A DNA stretch of 64,000 nt from Filomicrobium sp. GTDB lineage: Bacteria; Pseudomonadota; Alphaproteobacteria; Rhizobiales; Hyphomicrobiaceae. The notes beneath the pieces were generated by a model that had not been told where the DNA came from, searched no databases, and was given only the letters and a program-made list of their open reading frames with translations. Position numbers and translations under genes: made by a program. Location: NCBI GenBank assembly GCA_017792465.1, contig CP051234.1, forward strand, positions 2,574,501 through 2,638,500. The letters are read 5' to 3'. Below are positions 46,595 through 56,020 of the stretch, piece after piece. How positions within the stretch are numbered: the stretch's first letter is position 1; every line of letters begins with the position of its first letter.

Positions 46595-47470
46595 TCAGCC
46601 GTTTTTTCGTGGCGCCGTGATCTGCTTGTTGTCTTCGTCGATAATCGGAACGCCAAAATCAAGCAGGATCTTGTCGATATCGCCCTGGCGTTTCCGAATT
46701 ATATCGTTGAGTTCGCGTTTCCACTGCGTGTCCGACTGCCGGACCCCCATCGTGATGCGAAACGACATTGGAGGCTGTCGGCCTTCGTGCAGGAGCGGTG
46801 TCACGACGAGATCGTCCTTGCCGCCCTTCTTTGCGAAATAGCCAGCGTTCGGTCCCCAAAGAACACCGATATCGACGGCGCCAGAGCGGATGTCTGCAAG
46901 CATCGCCTCGGTCGGAGAGTCGTAGCGACGGTCGACAAATAGCTGGTAGGGCTTCGCGTTAATCATCAACCCATTGCGGTTGAGGACCGTTGCCGGTGGG
47001 GTGCCCGCAACAACGCCGATCCGCTTGGAGCGAAGTCGTTCGTCAGAAAGGCTGTCGATGTCAGCCAGTGGTCCGTCCTTCTTGGTGACGAGCGAGTAGG
47101 CCGATTTGTAGTAGTGGTTCGTATTCAAAACCATCTCGTCGCCTTGGGCGAAACCAATGACGAGATCGCAAGCCTTGGCAAACAAGGTTCGCCGTATGAA
47201 ACCCGTCGCCTGCGGGAACCAGGTGTATTCCACCGGTATGCCTCCGAGCTCGTCAGCGACGACCTCGGCGATTTTATTTTCAAAACCAGGCTCGTCGGGA
47301 TCCTTGCTCGAAAATGGAATGTTTGCAGGGTCCGCGCAGACACGGAGAACTTTCCGGTTCACCAAGTCGGCTCGGTTGGTTTCAGCTGCCTCGGCGGCCA
47401 AGCCGCCGAGGAAACTGCATACGCACACCAGAGCTATGCGCGCGAGAGGCTTAGCCTTCAAGGCAAGCAT
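46595..47470 (-). CDS. xoxJ: XoxJ, periplasmic binding protein of lanthanide methanol dehydrogenase
   Basis: A 291-residue protein of the extracellular solute-binding fold with a signal peptide (CSFLGGLAAEAAE). RVCADPANIPFSS is the hallmark N-terminal strand of XoxJ/MxaJ; VLWGPNAGYFAKKGG and DDLVVTPL follow. XoxJ is thought to help XoxF fold or activate. The ATG start at 47470 overlaps the end of xoxG by 20 bp, so xoxG and xoxJ are translationally coupled. The protein is of normal length. Confidence 0.93.
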   Translation of the reverse strand: MLALKAKPLARIALVCVCSFLGGLAAEAAETNRADLVNRKVLRVCADPANIPFSSKDPDEPGFENKIAEVVADELGGIPVEYTWFPQATGFIRRTLFAKACDLVIGFAQGDEMVLNTNHYYKSAYSLVTKKDGPLADIDSLSDERLRSKRIGVVAGTPPATVLNRNGLMINAKPYQLFVDRRYDSPTEAMLADIRSGAVDIGVLWGPNAGYFAKKGGKDDLVVTPLLHEGRQPPMSFRITMGVRQSDTQWKRELNDIIRKRQGDIDKILLDFGVPIIDEDNKQITAPRKNG

Positions 47471-48011
47471 TCTCTGCTTCTCCGAGGCCCTTCGGTTTCG
47501 GATCCTTTGACTTCGGACGACCGCGCGGCATCACACCGTCGGCGCGTGCCTTGAGGTAAGTGTAAATGCCATCGAGGTAGCACATGACGTTCTTGTTATC
47601 GCCGAGCGCGGGCATAACGCTTTCACCGCCACCAGGCTGGTGAACAATGCGGCCACTTGCAACCACGCCAATGAAGTCTTCGTAGCTCAGGGTTTTGAGC
47701 GACTCGGCCAAAGCCGGTGCGTAAGTCGAGCCGACGCCTTCGGGGCCGTGGCAAACGTGACATTCAGAGTGATAGCGCTGAAATCCGCGATAGGTCAGAA
47801 AGTCGATCTTTCCATCTTTTTTGATATGATAGGTCGGTGCGCCGGACTCGAGGAACCATTTGCCTGCGTCCTCATCGAACTCGGCACCTTTTCCAGCAAC
47901 TGTTGCGCCTTCTTCGTTTTTCGTAGCTTCAGCAGCGGCCGGTCCAATAGCCACCATTGACGCCGCGGCGAAAAGGATCGCAGCAGGTATCATCTTCCAA
48001 ATGCTTGTCAC
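47451..48011 (-). CDS. xoxG: XoxG, cytochrome c electron acceptor of XoxF
   Basis: A 186-residue periplasmic cytochrome cL-type protein. It has a signal peptide (LFAAASMVAIGPAAA), one heme site C84-H-V-C87-H88 (SECHVCHGPEG) and a distal methionine region SVMPALGDNKNVMCYLDG. It accepts electrons from XoxF. The start is a GTG at 48011 with GGAGGGAAACGC upstream. It is separated from xoxF by 348 bp including a strong terminator, so xoxGJ appear to have their own promoter. The C-terminus is Lys/Pro-rich. Confidence 0.95.
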   Translation of the reverse strand: MTSIWKMIPAAILFAAASMVAIGPAAAEATKNEEGATVAGKGAEFDEDAGKWFLESGAPTYHIKKDGKIDFLTYRGFQRYHSECHVCHGPEGVGSTYAPALAESLKTLSYEDFIGVVASGRIVHQPGGGESVMPALGDNKNVMCYLDGIYTYLKARADGVMPRGRPKSKDPKPKGLGEAENACLEG

Positions 48012-48306
48012 GCGTTTCCCTCCATCCAGGTCTCTTGCGTTGTTTTGTTGCCGTCACACAATACCAGCCTGCGACATCAAATTGGCTGCGGCGTGACGAA
48101 GCGCCGTTAGGCTTTTTTAGCTCTTTTTAACTACGTCGCCGTCGGATTTAGGCGCAGCCATCTTTGCGCATTGCAAGTGCGCGCCAATTCAAAGTCTTCT
48201 GAGAGATAAGCACTTGGTGCAAGTTCGCAATTCGTATTTGCCTAACTCGATGCCAAGTATTTCTTATTTGGGTATTCTCCGGACTTCATCCGGTTTAGGC
48301 CGGACC
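48012..48306. other. Intergenic region upstream of xoxG
   Basis: About 295 bases, rather AT-rich, between the xoxF terminator and xoxG. It is expected to hold the xoxGJ promoter. No gene is seen and boxes could not be placed by eye. Confidence 0.45.
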
Positions 48307-48339
48307 AAAAAAAGCCGGCGCAGGTTCCCCTGCGCCGGC
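48307..48339 (-). terminator. Strong terminator behind xoxF
   Basis: GCCGGCGCAGG (48314-48324) and CCTGCGCCGGC (48329-48339) make an 11-bp perfect GC stem with loop TTCC; on the minus strand seven Ts follow. It separates xoxF from xoxGJ, so most xoxF transcripts should stop here. Confidence 0.92.
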
Positions 48340-48359
48340 CCTTTAAGACAATTAATGTC

Positions 48360-50159
48360 TTATGGCAGCGAGAACACCGTCAAAGTTCCACCGAGAGCGG
48401 TGTAGTTCGACAGACCAGCGTAGCCACCCACTGCACCCAAACCGTCGGTTGGGTTGGTGAGGCCAGCTGCCAGACCGATGCCGGCCCAGCCGCCAACGCC
48501 CGAAAGGACGGCGACGTACTGTTTGCCTTTGTGCTCATAGGTCATGACGTTACCGATGATGCCGGAAGGCGTGCGGAACTTGTAGAGCTCCTTGCCGTCT
48601 TTCTCATCAACAGCCTTCAGGTAACCTTCCAGCGTGCCGTAGAACACGACGCCACCTGCGGTTGCCATAGCACCCGACCAGACAGAGAACGGCTCTGGCT
48701 TCGACCAGACGATTTCACCTTTGCCTGCGTCCCAAGCGATGAAGTTACCCATGCCGCCATGGCTGTTCGGAGCTGGGTACATCGAGAGGGTTGCGCCGAC
48801 GTAAGGCTGACCGGCGGTGTAGGACACTTTGAATGGTTCGTAGTCCATGCAGACGTGGTTCGTCGGGACATAGAACAGGCCAGTGCGCGGCGAGAAGGTA
48901 GCAGGCTGCTGGTCCTTCGAGCCGAGAGCGGCCGGGCAGATGCCCTTCGAGTTTACGTCTTCACCATTCTTAGCGGTCGAGTATTTGTCGACAACGTAAG
49001 GACGACCATAGTTTGGCTTCGACTTGTCGAATTCAACGCCCGTCGTCCAGTTGACAACCGGGTCAAACTTCTCAGCGACGAGCAGTTCACCGGTGACGCG
49101 GTCGAGGGTGTAGCCAAGGCCGTTACGGTCGAAGTGGACGAGAACCTTGCGCTTCTCACCTTTGACGTCGATGTCAGCGAGAATCATCTCGTTGATGCCG
49201 TCATAGTCCCACTCATCGAACGGAGTCATCTGGTAGACCCACTTGGCCATACCGGTGTCGGCGTCACGAGCCCAAATGGTCATCGACCACTTGTTGTCGC
49301 CAGGACGCTGAGATGGGTTCCAAGTCGATGGGTTACCCGAACCGTAGTAGACGAGGTTGGTTTCAGGATCGTACGAATACCAGCCCCAGGTGGTGCCGCC
49401 GCCGATCTTCCACTGATCGCCCTGCCAGGTTTTCAGCGAGGAGTCCTTGCCGACTGGCTTGCCAAGCGACATGGTCTTTTCCGGATCCATCAGCATGTGA
49501 TCGTCCGGACCCGACGAGTGGCCGCGCCATACGCGCTTACCGGTGTTCATGTCGTAAGCGGTGACGTGACCGAGAACGCCGAACTCACCACCGGAAATAC
49601 CGACGATGACCTTGTCGTTAACGGGCAGAACCGTTGCAGTGTTGGTTTCACCGCGCTTCGGATCACCGTTCTTCGTCTTCCAGATTTCCTTACCGGTCTT
49701 TGCGTCGAGCGCAACAACCATGGTGTCGGCCTGGTGGAGGAAGATTTTGCCGTCTGCATAAGCGAGACCGCGGTTAACGGTGTCGCAGCACATGACTGGG
49801 ATAACCGTTGGATCCTGCTTTGGCTCATACTTCCAAAGGATACGGCCAGGCTCGTTCAGGTCGAGAGCGAACACATTGTTCGGGAACGGCGTATGGACGT
49901 ACATGGTGTCGCCGATAACGAGAGGCGAACCTTCGTGACCGCGAAGAACACCAGTCGAGAACGTCCAAGCGACCTTGAGGTCCTTGACGTTGCTGGCGTT
50001 AATCTGGTCGAGTTTCGAGTAACGCTGGTTAGTATAGTCACCCGTCTGAAGGACCCACTGTTTGGGGTCCGAAGTCTGCTTGATGACGTCCTTGTTTGCC
50101 AAAGCAGGCGAAACAACTACGGCAGCCAGCAGCGCACCTGTCAGTGCACTCTTGCGCAT
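48360..50159 (-). CDS. xoxF: XoxF, lanthanide-dependent PQQ methanol dehydrogenase
   Basis: A 599-residue eight-bladed beta-propeller quinoprotein that oxidises methanol to formaldehyde or formate in the periplasm. It has a signal peptide ([21 protein letters not shown]), the vicinal disulfide C124-C125 near PQQ, metal ligands E192, N276 and D318, and D320 in WDYDGINE: this extra Asp is the lanthanide hallmark, where calcium MxaF has Ala. The ATG at 50159 has AAGGAGGAAG upstream. A strong terminator follows. xoxG, xoxJ, PQQ genes and accessory genes are nearby. Calcium-type mxaFI genes are absent from the window. Confidence 0.98.
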   Translation of the reverse strand: MRKSALTGALLAAVVVSPALANKDVIKQTSDPKQWVLQTGDYTNQRYSKLDQINASNVKDLKVAWTFSTGVLRGHEGSPLVIGDTMYVHTPFPNNVFALDLNEPGRILWKYEPKQDPTVIPVMCCDTVNRGLAYADGKIFLHQADTMVVALDAKTGKEIWKTKNGDPKRGETNTATVLPVNDKVIVGISGGEFGVLGHVTAYDMNTGKRVWRGHSSGPDDHMLMDPEKTMSLGKPVGKDSSLKTWQGDQWKIGGGTTWGWYSYDPETNLVYYGSGNPSTWNPSQRPGDNKWSMTIWARDADTGMAKWVYQMTPFDEWDYDGINEMILADIDVKGEKRKVLVHFDRNGLGYTLDRVTGELLVAEKFDPVVNWTTGVEFDKSKPNYGRPYVVDKYSTAKNGEDVNSKGICPAALGSKDQQPATFSPRTGLFYVPTNHVCMDYEPFKVSYTAGQPYVGATLSMYPAPNSHGGMGNFIAWDAGKGEIVWSKPEPFSVWSGAMATAGGVVFYGTLEGYLKAVDEKDGKELYKFRTPSGIIGNVMTYEHKGKQYVAVLSGVGGWAGIGLAAGLTNPTDGLGAVGGYAGLSNYTALGGTLTVFSLP

Positions 50160-50493
50160 TGCGCTTCCTCCTTGTGAGATCTTGCCACGCTTGCAAGAGA
50201 CAGCAACGTCAGCGTGTCACAGTTCTAACCCGTCAGCTTTTATGGTCGCTGATCTTTACGTGGGCTTGAACTTTCGATGCGGACACCGAAAACCCCCGGT
50301 GCCTGAAGTCGATTGCTGTCTGGTCGAAAGTCTATGCACTTTTTGTCGCGGTCTGCAAGTGCGCATGAAGATTCAATCGCCAATATCGGGAAAAAATCCC
50401 TCCTATCTGTGCCGAGGCCAGCGTTTTATTGCATACCTCGATCCGACGCCGGCCAAATTTCGCACTTGCACCTAAACTTTGCGGGACTGCAGC
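50160..50493. promoter_or_regulatory. Divergent promoter region between xoxF and the zinc hydrolase gene
   Basis: 334 bases carry the 5' ends of two oppositely transcribed methanol-oxidation genes. I could not place boxes reliably, and saw no match to the GTTAYGTTAT repeats found upstream of pqqA. Confidence 0.5.
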
Positions 50494-51477
50494 ATGCTCA
50501 AAAACGAAAAAACTCCTCTTATTCGACTCGGTTTGCGGCCAAATCGGCGAAGCGTCTGCCTTCAGCTGTCGCTCGCTCCGCTGATGGCTTTGGCTTGGCC
50601 GGCAGCTGGTAAAACGAGCGGAAACGCCCATGTCACGGAGATTTCCGACGGGATCTTTGCGCATCATGGACATGTAGAATTGCAAACAGAGGCAAACCGA
50701 GGCGATATCTCGAATAATGGATTTATCGTTGGCGATGAGGCGGTCGCGGTCGTCGATACCGGTGGCAGTTATCAGACCGGTCTAGCGCTGCGAGAGGCGG
50801 TCAAACAGGCCACCAACAAGCCGATCAAGTATGTCATCAACACCCATATGCATCCCGATCATGTGCTGGGAGATGCCGCCTTTCTTCCAGACAACCCGCA
50901 ATTTGTCGGACATGCGAAACTTGCCCGCGCACTTGGCGCGCGCAGTGCGCGATATTTGGAAGCCGCGCGCGAAGCGATGGGGGAAGCTGCCTTTGCCGGG
51001 ACGGAAATTGTCATGCCGACTTTGGAGGTCAGCGAGCCGACCGAACTTGATCTTGGCAATCGGAAAATCGTCCTTGAACCGCAACCGACCGCGCATACCG
51101 ACAACGATCTTGTCGTCCGCGACCGAAAGACCGGAACCGCTTTCCTTGGCGACCTGATTTTTTCGGTGCACGTGCCTGCGCTTGATGGGTCAATCGTCGG
51201 GTGGACGATCGTTTTAGAGAAATTCGGGACGGAAGCGCCGGCTCTTGTTGTCCCAGGGCATGGTCCGGTCGCGATGCAATGGCCGGAGGCGTCACAGCCA
51301 ATACAGCGCTATCTGGGCAAGCTTGCCAGCGATGTGCGTGCAATCATCAAACGCGGTGGGACGATTAAAGAAGCGATCGAAACGGCCGGCGAATCCGAAC
51401 GTGGTAAATGGAAACTCTTTGATGAGTTTCATCGCCGGAACGTCACGGCTGCATTCGCAGAACTCGAGTGGGAGTAA
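50494..51477 (+). CDS. Quinoprotein relay system zinc metallohydrolase (type 2)
   Basis: A ~327-residue MBL-fold protein with a signal-like N-terminus. Zinc motifs are THMHPDHVLGD, then AHTDNDLVV, FLGDLIFS and VPGHGPV. It resembles the SoxH-related hydrolase regularly encoded next to PQQ dehydrogenase/SoxYZ-like carrier pairs, so it is placed in the quinoprotein relay. The ATG at 50494 is preferred, with 15 nt of frame upstream. It is divergent from xoxF and followed by the SoxYZ-like gene. The substrate is not known. Confidence 0.85.
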   Translation: MLKNEKTPLIRLGLRPNRRSVCLQLSLAPLMALAWPAAGKTSGNAHVTEISDGIFAHHGHVELQTEANRGDISNNGFIVGDEAVAVVDTGGSYQTGLALREAVKQATNKPIKYVINTHMHPDHVLGDAAFLPDNPQFVGHAKLARALGARSARYLEAAREAMGEAAFAGTEIVMPTLEVSEPTELDLGNRKIVLEPQPTAHTDNDLVVRDRKTGTAFLGDLIFSVHVPALDGSIVGWTIVLEKFGTEAPALVVPGHGPVAMQWPEASQPIQRYLGKLASDVRAIIKRGGTIKEAIETAGESERGKWKLFDEFHRRNVTAAFAELEWE

Positions 51478-51604
51478 CACAATAGTGCTCGAAACACGGC
51501 AAGCGGGCCGTTGATCCCGGGGCCGAAACGCTCGAAAATAGCCGCGAATAAGCGCCTGATAACGAACGAGAGCCGCGGGAGGCTCTTCAAGGAGGCAGAC
51601 CGGT

Positions 51605-52447
51605 ATGAAACTGAACGGCATGACGAAACAATGGGGCGTTCTTCTATTTGCAGGGCTATTGGCCATCGGCGTCAGTGCGACCGCGGGCTCGACTGCAGCA
51701 ATTGCGGGCGAGGACGAAGAGCTCTGGCAGAGTATCCGCGACGATGTTTTCCAGGCAGGCAAGCCGATCGTCGACAACTCCGACAAGTTGGTGCTCGACG
51801 CCCCATACAGGGCGGAAGATGCAGCCGTCGTTCCCATCTCCATTACGATTCCCGCCGATGTCGCTCCGCATGTCCGCAAGCTGACGCTGATCGTTGAAAA
51901 GAACCCGGCACCGGTTGTTGCGACGTTCAAGTTCGGCAAGGCCGCCGGCTTGGGCGAGCGCAAGATTTCGACCCGCATCCGCGTTGACATGTATTCGAAC
52001 GTTCGCGCGGTCGCCGAACTCGATGACGGCAGCCTGCAGATGCAGACCAAGTTCGTTAAGGCTGCTGGCGGATGCTCTGCGCCGGCGCTCAAGGACATGG
52101 ATGCGGCTTTGGCCAACATCGGGAAGATGAAGATCAAGTCCTTCGACGACAAAGCCGCGAGCTCGAAGCTCACCTCCGAAGCGCAAGTCATGGTCCGGCA
52201 TCCCAACTACTCGGGCATGCAGATGAACCAGCTGACCGGCCTTTACATCCCGGCTAAGTACGTCGAGCACATCGAGGTCAAGAAGGGCGACACGTTGGTC
52301 TTTGACATGGAGGGCGGGATCTCTCTATCCGAGAACCCCAATATCCGCTTCACCTATTCGGCAGCCGTCAACGGGCCAATTTCGGTCGTCGCGCGCGATA
52401 CGGATGGCAAAACGTTTTCCGGTTCGGTCGTTGTCAGCGGTTCTTAA
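51605..52447 (+). CDS. Quinoprotein dehydrogenase-associated SoxYZ-like carrier
   Basis: A 280-residue fusion of SoxY-like (residues ~35-150) and SoxZ-like (~175-280) halves behind a signal peptide. In SoxY the C-terminal GGCG cysteine carries the sulfur intermediate; the corresponding loop here reads AAGGCSAPALKD, so the cysteine is kept. The family is found next to PQQ dehydrogenases; its partner reaction is unproven. The ATG at 51605 has AAGGAGGCAG upstream. It is the second gene of the plus-strand pair, with a terminator 50 nt downstream. Confidence 0.88.
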   Translation: MKLNGMTKQWGVLLFAGLLAIGVSATAGSTAAIAGEDEELWQSIRDDVFQAGKPIVDNSDKLVLDAPYRAEDAAVVPISITIPADVAPHVRKLTLIVEKNPAPVVATFKFGKAAGLGERKISTRIRVDMYSNVRAVAELDDGSLQMQTKFVKAAGGCSAPALKDMDAALANIGKMKIKSFDDKAASSKLTSEAQVMVRHPNYSGMQMNQLTGLYIPAKYVEHIEVKKGDTLVFDMEGGISLSENPNIRFTYSAAVNGPISVVARDTDGKTFSGSVVVSGS

Positions 52448-52494
52448 GCGGCCTCAAGGCCGGCAAGGCGGTCGCAAGAAATTACGAACTTAAT

Positions 52495-52532
52495 AAAAAA
52501 GGGCCCGCGAAAACCTAAGTTCGCGGGCCCTT
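52495..52532. terminator. Bidirectional terminator
   Basis: GGGCCCGCGAA (52501-52511) pairs with TTCGCGGGCCC (52520-52530), with A-run before and TTCTATTC after; on the minus strand a T run follows. It serves the SoxYZ-like gene and the convergent small secreted gene. Confidence 0.88.
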
Positions 52533-52603
52533 CTATTCTTGGCTTGCGGGTTAGTCGGTCGTTGGAGAACGGACCCTCAGTTGTCACCTTCCCGAAGCGC
52601 GGA

Positions 52604-52984
52604 TTAGAAGCAAAGGAGTTCGGCTTCGACCTGCGCGCGTTTCAAGCGCTTCACCTTGTCCTGAAGCGGCTTGTAGCGCAGCGGCGCGACGCTCTCTCCG
52701 CCTTTCTGAACGACCGCCATGATCGTTTCGGCTTCCTCGTAATTGTCGTAGGGAAGCAGTTCGGCGATCTTGTCGATCGAGCATGAGCACTTGAACAGGT
52801 TTTCACGGGATTGTCCGTTGACCTGCATGCACGCGAAGACGTAATCGGCCCGCGCAGTCGTCGGATAATCGTTCTCCGGCAACTCCATCGCGCTGGCCGG
52901 CACGGCTGCGACCGCGATCATTGCAGCGGCGCCGAATATGGCTGAGGGGCCAAATCGACTAATACCTAGAACCTTGAAAAACAT
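52604..52984 (-). CDS. Small secreted Cys-containing protein of the xox island
   Basis: A 126-residue protein with a signal peptide (SAIFGAAAMIAVAAVPASA). The mature part has a cysteine-rich stretch FACMQVNGQSRENLFKCSCS, then DKIAELLPYDNYEEAETIM, and a C-terminal Cys. Two disulfides are likely. The ATG at 52984 is only 2 nt past the stop of the upstream gene, so the two are coupled. I do not recognise a named family, but such a protein is encoded in the methanol-oxidation islands of other methylotrophs as I recall. Confidence 0.72.
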   Translation of the reverse strand: MFFKVLGISRFGPSAIFGAAAMIAVAAVPASAMELPENDYPTTARADYVFACMQVNGQSRENLFKCSCSIDKIAELLPYDNYEEAETIMAVVQKGGESVAPLRYKPLQDKVKRLKRAQVEAELLCF

Positions 52985-52986
52985 CG

Positions 52987-53724
52987 TTATTTTGCCTCAT
53001 GCGAAGAGCTTGAGGCGGTCTTTTTGTCCAGGACTTTCAGGCCCTCGATCTTCATGGTTTCGTCGAGCGACGGCGATCCATCGAGCGGGCTGGAATAATG
53101 CGAGACGAATTCTGCGAAATAGCCTGGGACTTCATCGCTCATCAGGAATTCGAACTGAGCGTGTTCATAACCCTTCATCTTGTCGACGTTCTTTTTGTCG
53201 CCGGTGAAGGGACGGATTGCGAGGCGGTAACCATCGACCTTTTTGCCTTTGTATTCAAAGGTCTCTGCAATAAGCCCACCCTTCGTCCGCATGGCAATAC
53301 GAAAACGGTTCTTGTGATAGGCGCGATTGCCGCCAGCAAGCGTCGCGAAGTTGGCAACGGCTCGGTCGAGGAAAAAGACCAAGACGGGGTTGCCAGTCAG
53401 ACCGTCGAGTTTGCGCTCGCCGCGGTCACGTTCGCCGGTAAAGACTTGAACGCCGACGTCGCTGGAGCCGTCTTCCTCTTTCTTTTTGACCTTCATGATC
53501 ACCTTATCGGTGAAGTTGGGGCCCAAAAGTTTCTGCTCTGATGCAACGCGTTCGAAGTCATAAGTTATTGCTTCACCAGCCGAAACATTATTCAGATGCT
53601 TCTTGTCGAACAAGGCATCGGATATCGATGGAGGCGTTTCGGCGGCAACTGCACCCGGTAGGGTGAAAGCCAGCGCTGCGGCGGCAAGGCTGATGCGACA
53701 AGCATTGGTCAGCGAACGGTACAT
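52987..53724 (-). CDS. Secreted hypothetical protein of the xox island
   Basis: A 245-residue protein with a signal peptide (SLAAAALAFTLPGAVAAE). The body shows ITYDFERVASEQKLLGPNF, MKVKKKEEDGSSDVGVQVF and NRFRIAMRTKGGLIAETFEYKGKKVDGYRL-like segments, an alternation suggesting a beta-barrel or lipocalin-like fold. No cysteine in the mature part is evident. The ATG at 53724 has GGAGGAAGT upstream. It is upstream of the small Cys protein by 2 nt. The function is unknown; a periplasmic role in methanol oxidation is inferred only from position. Confidence 0.72.
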   Translation of the reverse strand: MYRSLTNACRISLAAAALAFTLPGAVAAETPPSISDALFDKKHLNNVSAGEAITYDFERVASEQKLLGPNFTDKVIMKVKKKEEDGSSDVGVQVFTGERDRGERKLDGLTGNPVLVFFLDRAVANFATLAGGNRAYHKNRFRIAMRTKGGLIAETFEYKGKKVDGYRLAIRPFTGDKKNVDKMKGYEHAQFEFLMSDEVPGYFAEFVSHYSSPLDGSPSLDETMKIEGLKVLDKKTASSSSHEAK

Positions 53725-53874
53725 ACTTCCTCCGGTCAATTTCGGCCCGTACTTGTTGGCTGTCGGGCGTCTTATTTGAAAATTTTCAATCATCGGCGCT
53801 CATGATCCGAGCGTTCCTAATCCCATGCGTATACTACGAACGACGATGGGCACAAGATGACCCGCTTCGTATTC

Positions 53875-54966
53875 TCAACGCAGGAAATCGCCAAATGCGC
53901 GAGGGCCGTCGGGGACCTCGACCTGGTTCTCAACCTTCAGCGTACGGGTATTGATGCGTTCGAGGGTGTTTTCCTCCCAGCATGCGACGTAGACGTAATC
54001 GCCTGAAGCATCTGCCGCAATGCCCTCCGGATAGGCCCCGACATCAATTTTTTTTGTGACCTTTAAATCAGTTAGGTCGATCACGCTGATCGTTTCAGCA
54101 TACTGATCGGTCACGAAGGCGTTGTTGCCGGCCAAAGCGACCGCATAGGGGCGCCGGCCGACCTTCACCGTCGCGACCGTCTTACCATTTTGTATGTCGA
54201 TAACGCTGACGTCGTCACTCTTGACGTTGGCGGTGTAGGCGCGGGTTCCGGCTGCGTTAACGGTTACGCCAAACGGGCGCTTGCCGACTTCCACGACCTG
54301 TTTCACCGCCAGATCGGCCGTGTCGATGATGGAGACCTGGTGGCTGTCGCGATCGGCTGACAGGAGCAGCTTTCCGTCGGGCGTGACGGCGAGGCCGGAC
54401 GGCGAGAGGCCGACCTTTACAAAGCCGGTGACGGTTAAGCTTTTGGGATCGATTATGGCGACGCGGTGGTCGTACCAGTCGGCGACATAGATCGCGCCGC
54501 GAACAGGATTGACGGCGATGCCCAACGGACCATCGCCGACCGGTATCCGCTTCAGGATCTTGCGCGCATCGATGTCGATGACGGCGATGTCCTTGGCTTC
54601 GGGCGCGGTCACATAGGCGATTTTGCGATCCGGCGACAGCGCGACGCCGGCGGGTTTGCCAGGAACGGATATTTCGGCCGTGACCTTGCTCGTTGACAGG
54701 TCGACGATTGAAACTTTCTCGGCAAGCTGGCTGGTGACGACCGCCTCATGGCGGCCGGTCTTGGCGTCGGCGCCGCCGGCTGTCAGCGGCGACGCACCCG
54801 GTCCCAGAGAGAGGACGAACACGGTCGCGATCAGCACTACGACGCGATGGGTCTGGGCCACTGAAAGTTGCATTGCAAACAAACTGGCCAGCCGGCGCCA
54901 GCTCCGGCGCATGCCCTGGTTATGGACTGCGCTGGACCCGTCAACGGCCGGCCTGAGCGGCAGCAT
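53875..54966 (-). CDS. YVTN-type beta-propeller protein (PQQ catabolism-associated)
   Basis: A 363-residue periplasmic protein with an N-terminal export segment and about seven YVTN/NHL-like propeller blades of ~42 residues: VSIVDLSTSKVTAEISVPGKPAGVALSPD, VAIIDPKSLTVTG, VSIIDTADLAV, VSVIDIQNGKTVATVKVG and ISVIDLTDLKV are seen. Such proteins are regularly encoded beside quinoprotein dehydrogenases. The ATG at 54966 overlaps the last base of the MxaD-like stop (TGATG), so the pair is coupled. Its role is unknown. Confidence 0.85.
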   Translation of the reverse strand: MLPLRPAVDGSSAVHNQGMRRSWRRLASLFAMQLSVAQTHRVVVLIATVFVLSLGPGASPLTAGGADAKTGRHEAVVTSQLAEKVSIVDLSTSKVTAEISVPGKPAGVALSPDRKIAYVTAPEAKDIAVIDIDARKILKRIPVGDGPLGIAVNPVRGAIYVADWYDHRVAIIDPKSLTVTGFVKVGLSPSGLAVTPDGKLLLSADRDSHQVSIIDTADLAVKQVVEVGKRPFGVTVNAAGTRAYTANVKSDDVSVIDIQNGKTVATVKVGRRPYAVALAGNNAFVTDQYAETISVIDLTDLKVTKKIDVGAYPEGIAADASGDYVYVACWEENTLERINTRTLKVENQVEVPDGPRAFGDFLR

Positions 54967-55505
54967 CAACCAGCTGCCTCAAGTTTCTTTTTGAGTTCGT
55001 CGAGACCGCCACGATAAACGCCGGTCACAGCTTTGACGGCTGCTTCGTCGCTGAGTTCAGGCGGTGGGTTGTTGTTCATGTAACCGCGGTAGAACGCACC
55101 TCTCCACGTCACCTTGGACTTGCCGTCGCCTTCATCTTCGACCTTCAGAATGGACGAGTAGTTCTTGACCGGCAGCACCTTCACGTCGACGTCGGTAATC
55201 TCGTATTTCATCATGTGCGCTTTAGCGTTGTACTTCACCAGCGCTTCGTGGATCTGACCGCCGCCTTTGAGCGTCAGCGTGCGCTTGGCCTTGTCCGGCT
55301 CGTTTCCGCCTTCGCCCTCGGTCTTTTCGACTGCCGGATGCCAGTTGAGATCCTGGAAATTTCCGATCACTTCCCAAACCTTGGCAGCGGGGGCATTGAT
55401 TTCGACGGTTTCGGTGACTTTCTGGCGCGTTGGCCCGTGCGCATTAGCGGCGCTGACCAGTGTCAGCGGAATGAGCATCAGTCCAAAAACGAGCGATCGC
55501 AGCAT
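54966..55505 (-). CDS. MxaD-like SRPBCC protein
   Basis: A 179-residue periplasmic protein with a signal peptide (LVFGLMLIPLTLVSAANAHG) and a START/SRPBCC ligand-binding domain (VEINAPAAKVWEVIGNFQDLNWHPAVEK; YMKYEITDVDV-like strands; VTWRGAFYRG). It resembles MxaD, which speeds electron transfer from methanol dehydrogenase to cytochrome cL. Placing it with xoxF makes a similar role likely. It is the first gene of a four-gene minus-strand set with the propeller and two unknown proteins. Confidence 0.85.
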   Translation of the reverse strand: MLRSLVFGLMLIPLTLVSAANAHGPTRQKVTETVEINAPAAKVWEVIGNFQDLNWHPAVEKTEGEGGNEPDKAKRTLTLKGGGQIHEALVKYNAKAHMMKYEITDVDVKVLPVKNYSSILKVEDEGDGKSKVTWRGAFYRGYMNNNPPPELSDEAAVKAVTGVYRGGLDELKKKLEAAG

Positions 55506-56020
55506 TCTCTTCCTCCCATAGGATCATCAAGGGTTGCCCGCACCAGCACGTATGCTGCTGAAAAAGCAGAGCAACTGGCCGGCACACTAGACTTCGAAAT
55601 TCGACAGGGCAATGTCAGGCAGGCGGCAATAATGTCGCCATTAGGATTGTCGGCACTGTCGCGGATAAACGTGTTGTATTCGACGAACGTACATGCTTCC
55701 TTCGGGACCGACGCACACGCCTGAAGGACCATGACCTACCTTTCCCACTCTCGCCCTGCCGCCGGTCTCGGCATGGATTGCACTGCACGGGGGCATTTCG
55801 CCAGCGCACGACAAGCGCGGATCTTGGCGCCGACCCTGGCGCCGACCCTGGGGCTTTCGCTTCCAGGACGGGAGGGGTGCACCCGGTCGCAAAATTTGGC
55901 GACTCACGTAAGGTCGCGACCTTCGGCAGCTGATATCAAAGGGCCGCGTTGCCTGGCCAATCGTGTACGCAACGGTTCGGAGACACCAATGAATAAAACG
56001 AGACCGATTGAGGTGATCGC
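55506..56020. promoter_or_regulatory. Divergent region between the MxaD-like gene and fhcD
   Basis: 515 bases with no supported gene. Just before fhcD a 14-codon frame runs into the fhcD start, but nothing indicates it is real. A 12-bp tandem repeat (GGCGCCGACCCT twice) lies near 55829-55850. The region must hold promoters for both directions; no fhcA or fhcB remnant is seen. Confidence 0.5.

Noticed and set aside
48531-50177. A 548-codon open frame antisense to xoxF
   Set aside because: It is a shadow of the high-GC coding strand; the xoxF product matches a known family over its whole length and the antisense product matches nothing.
55829-55850. 12-bp tandem repeat GGCGCCGACCCT x2
   Set aside because: Only two units, in a GC-rich non-coding stretch; too little to call a functional site.
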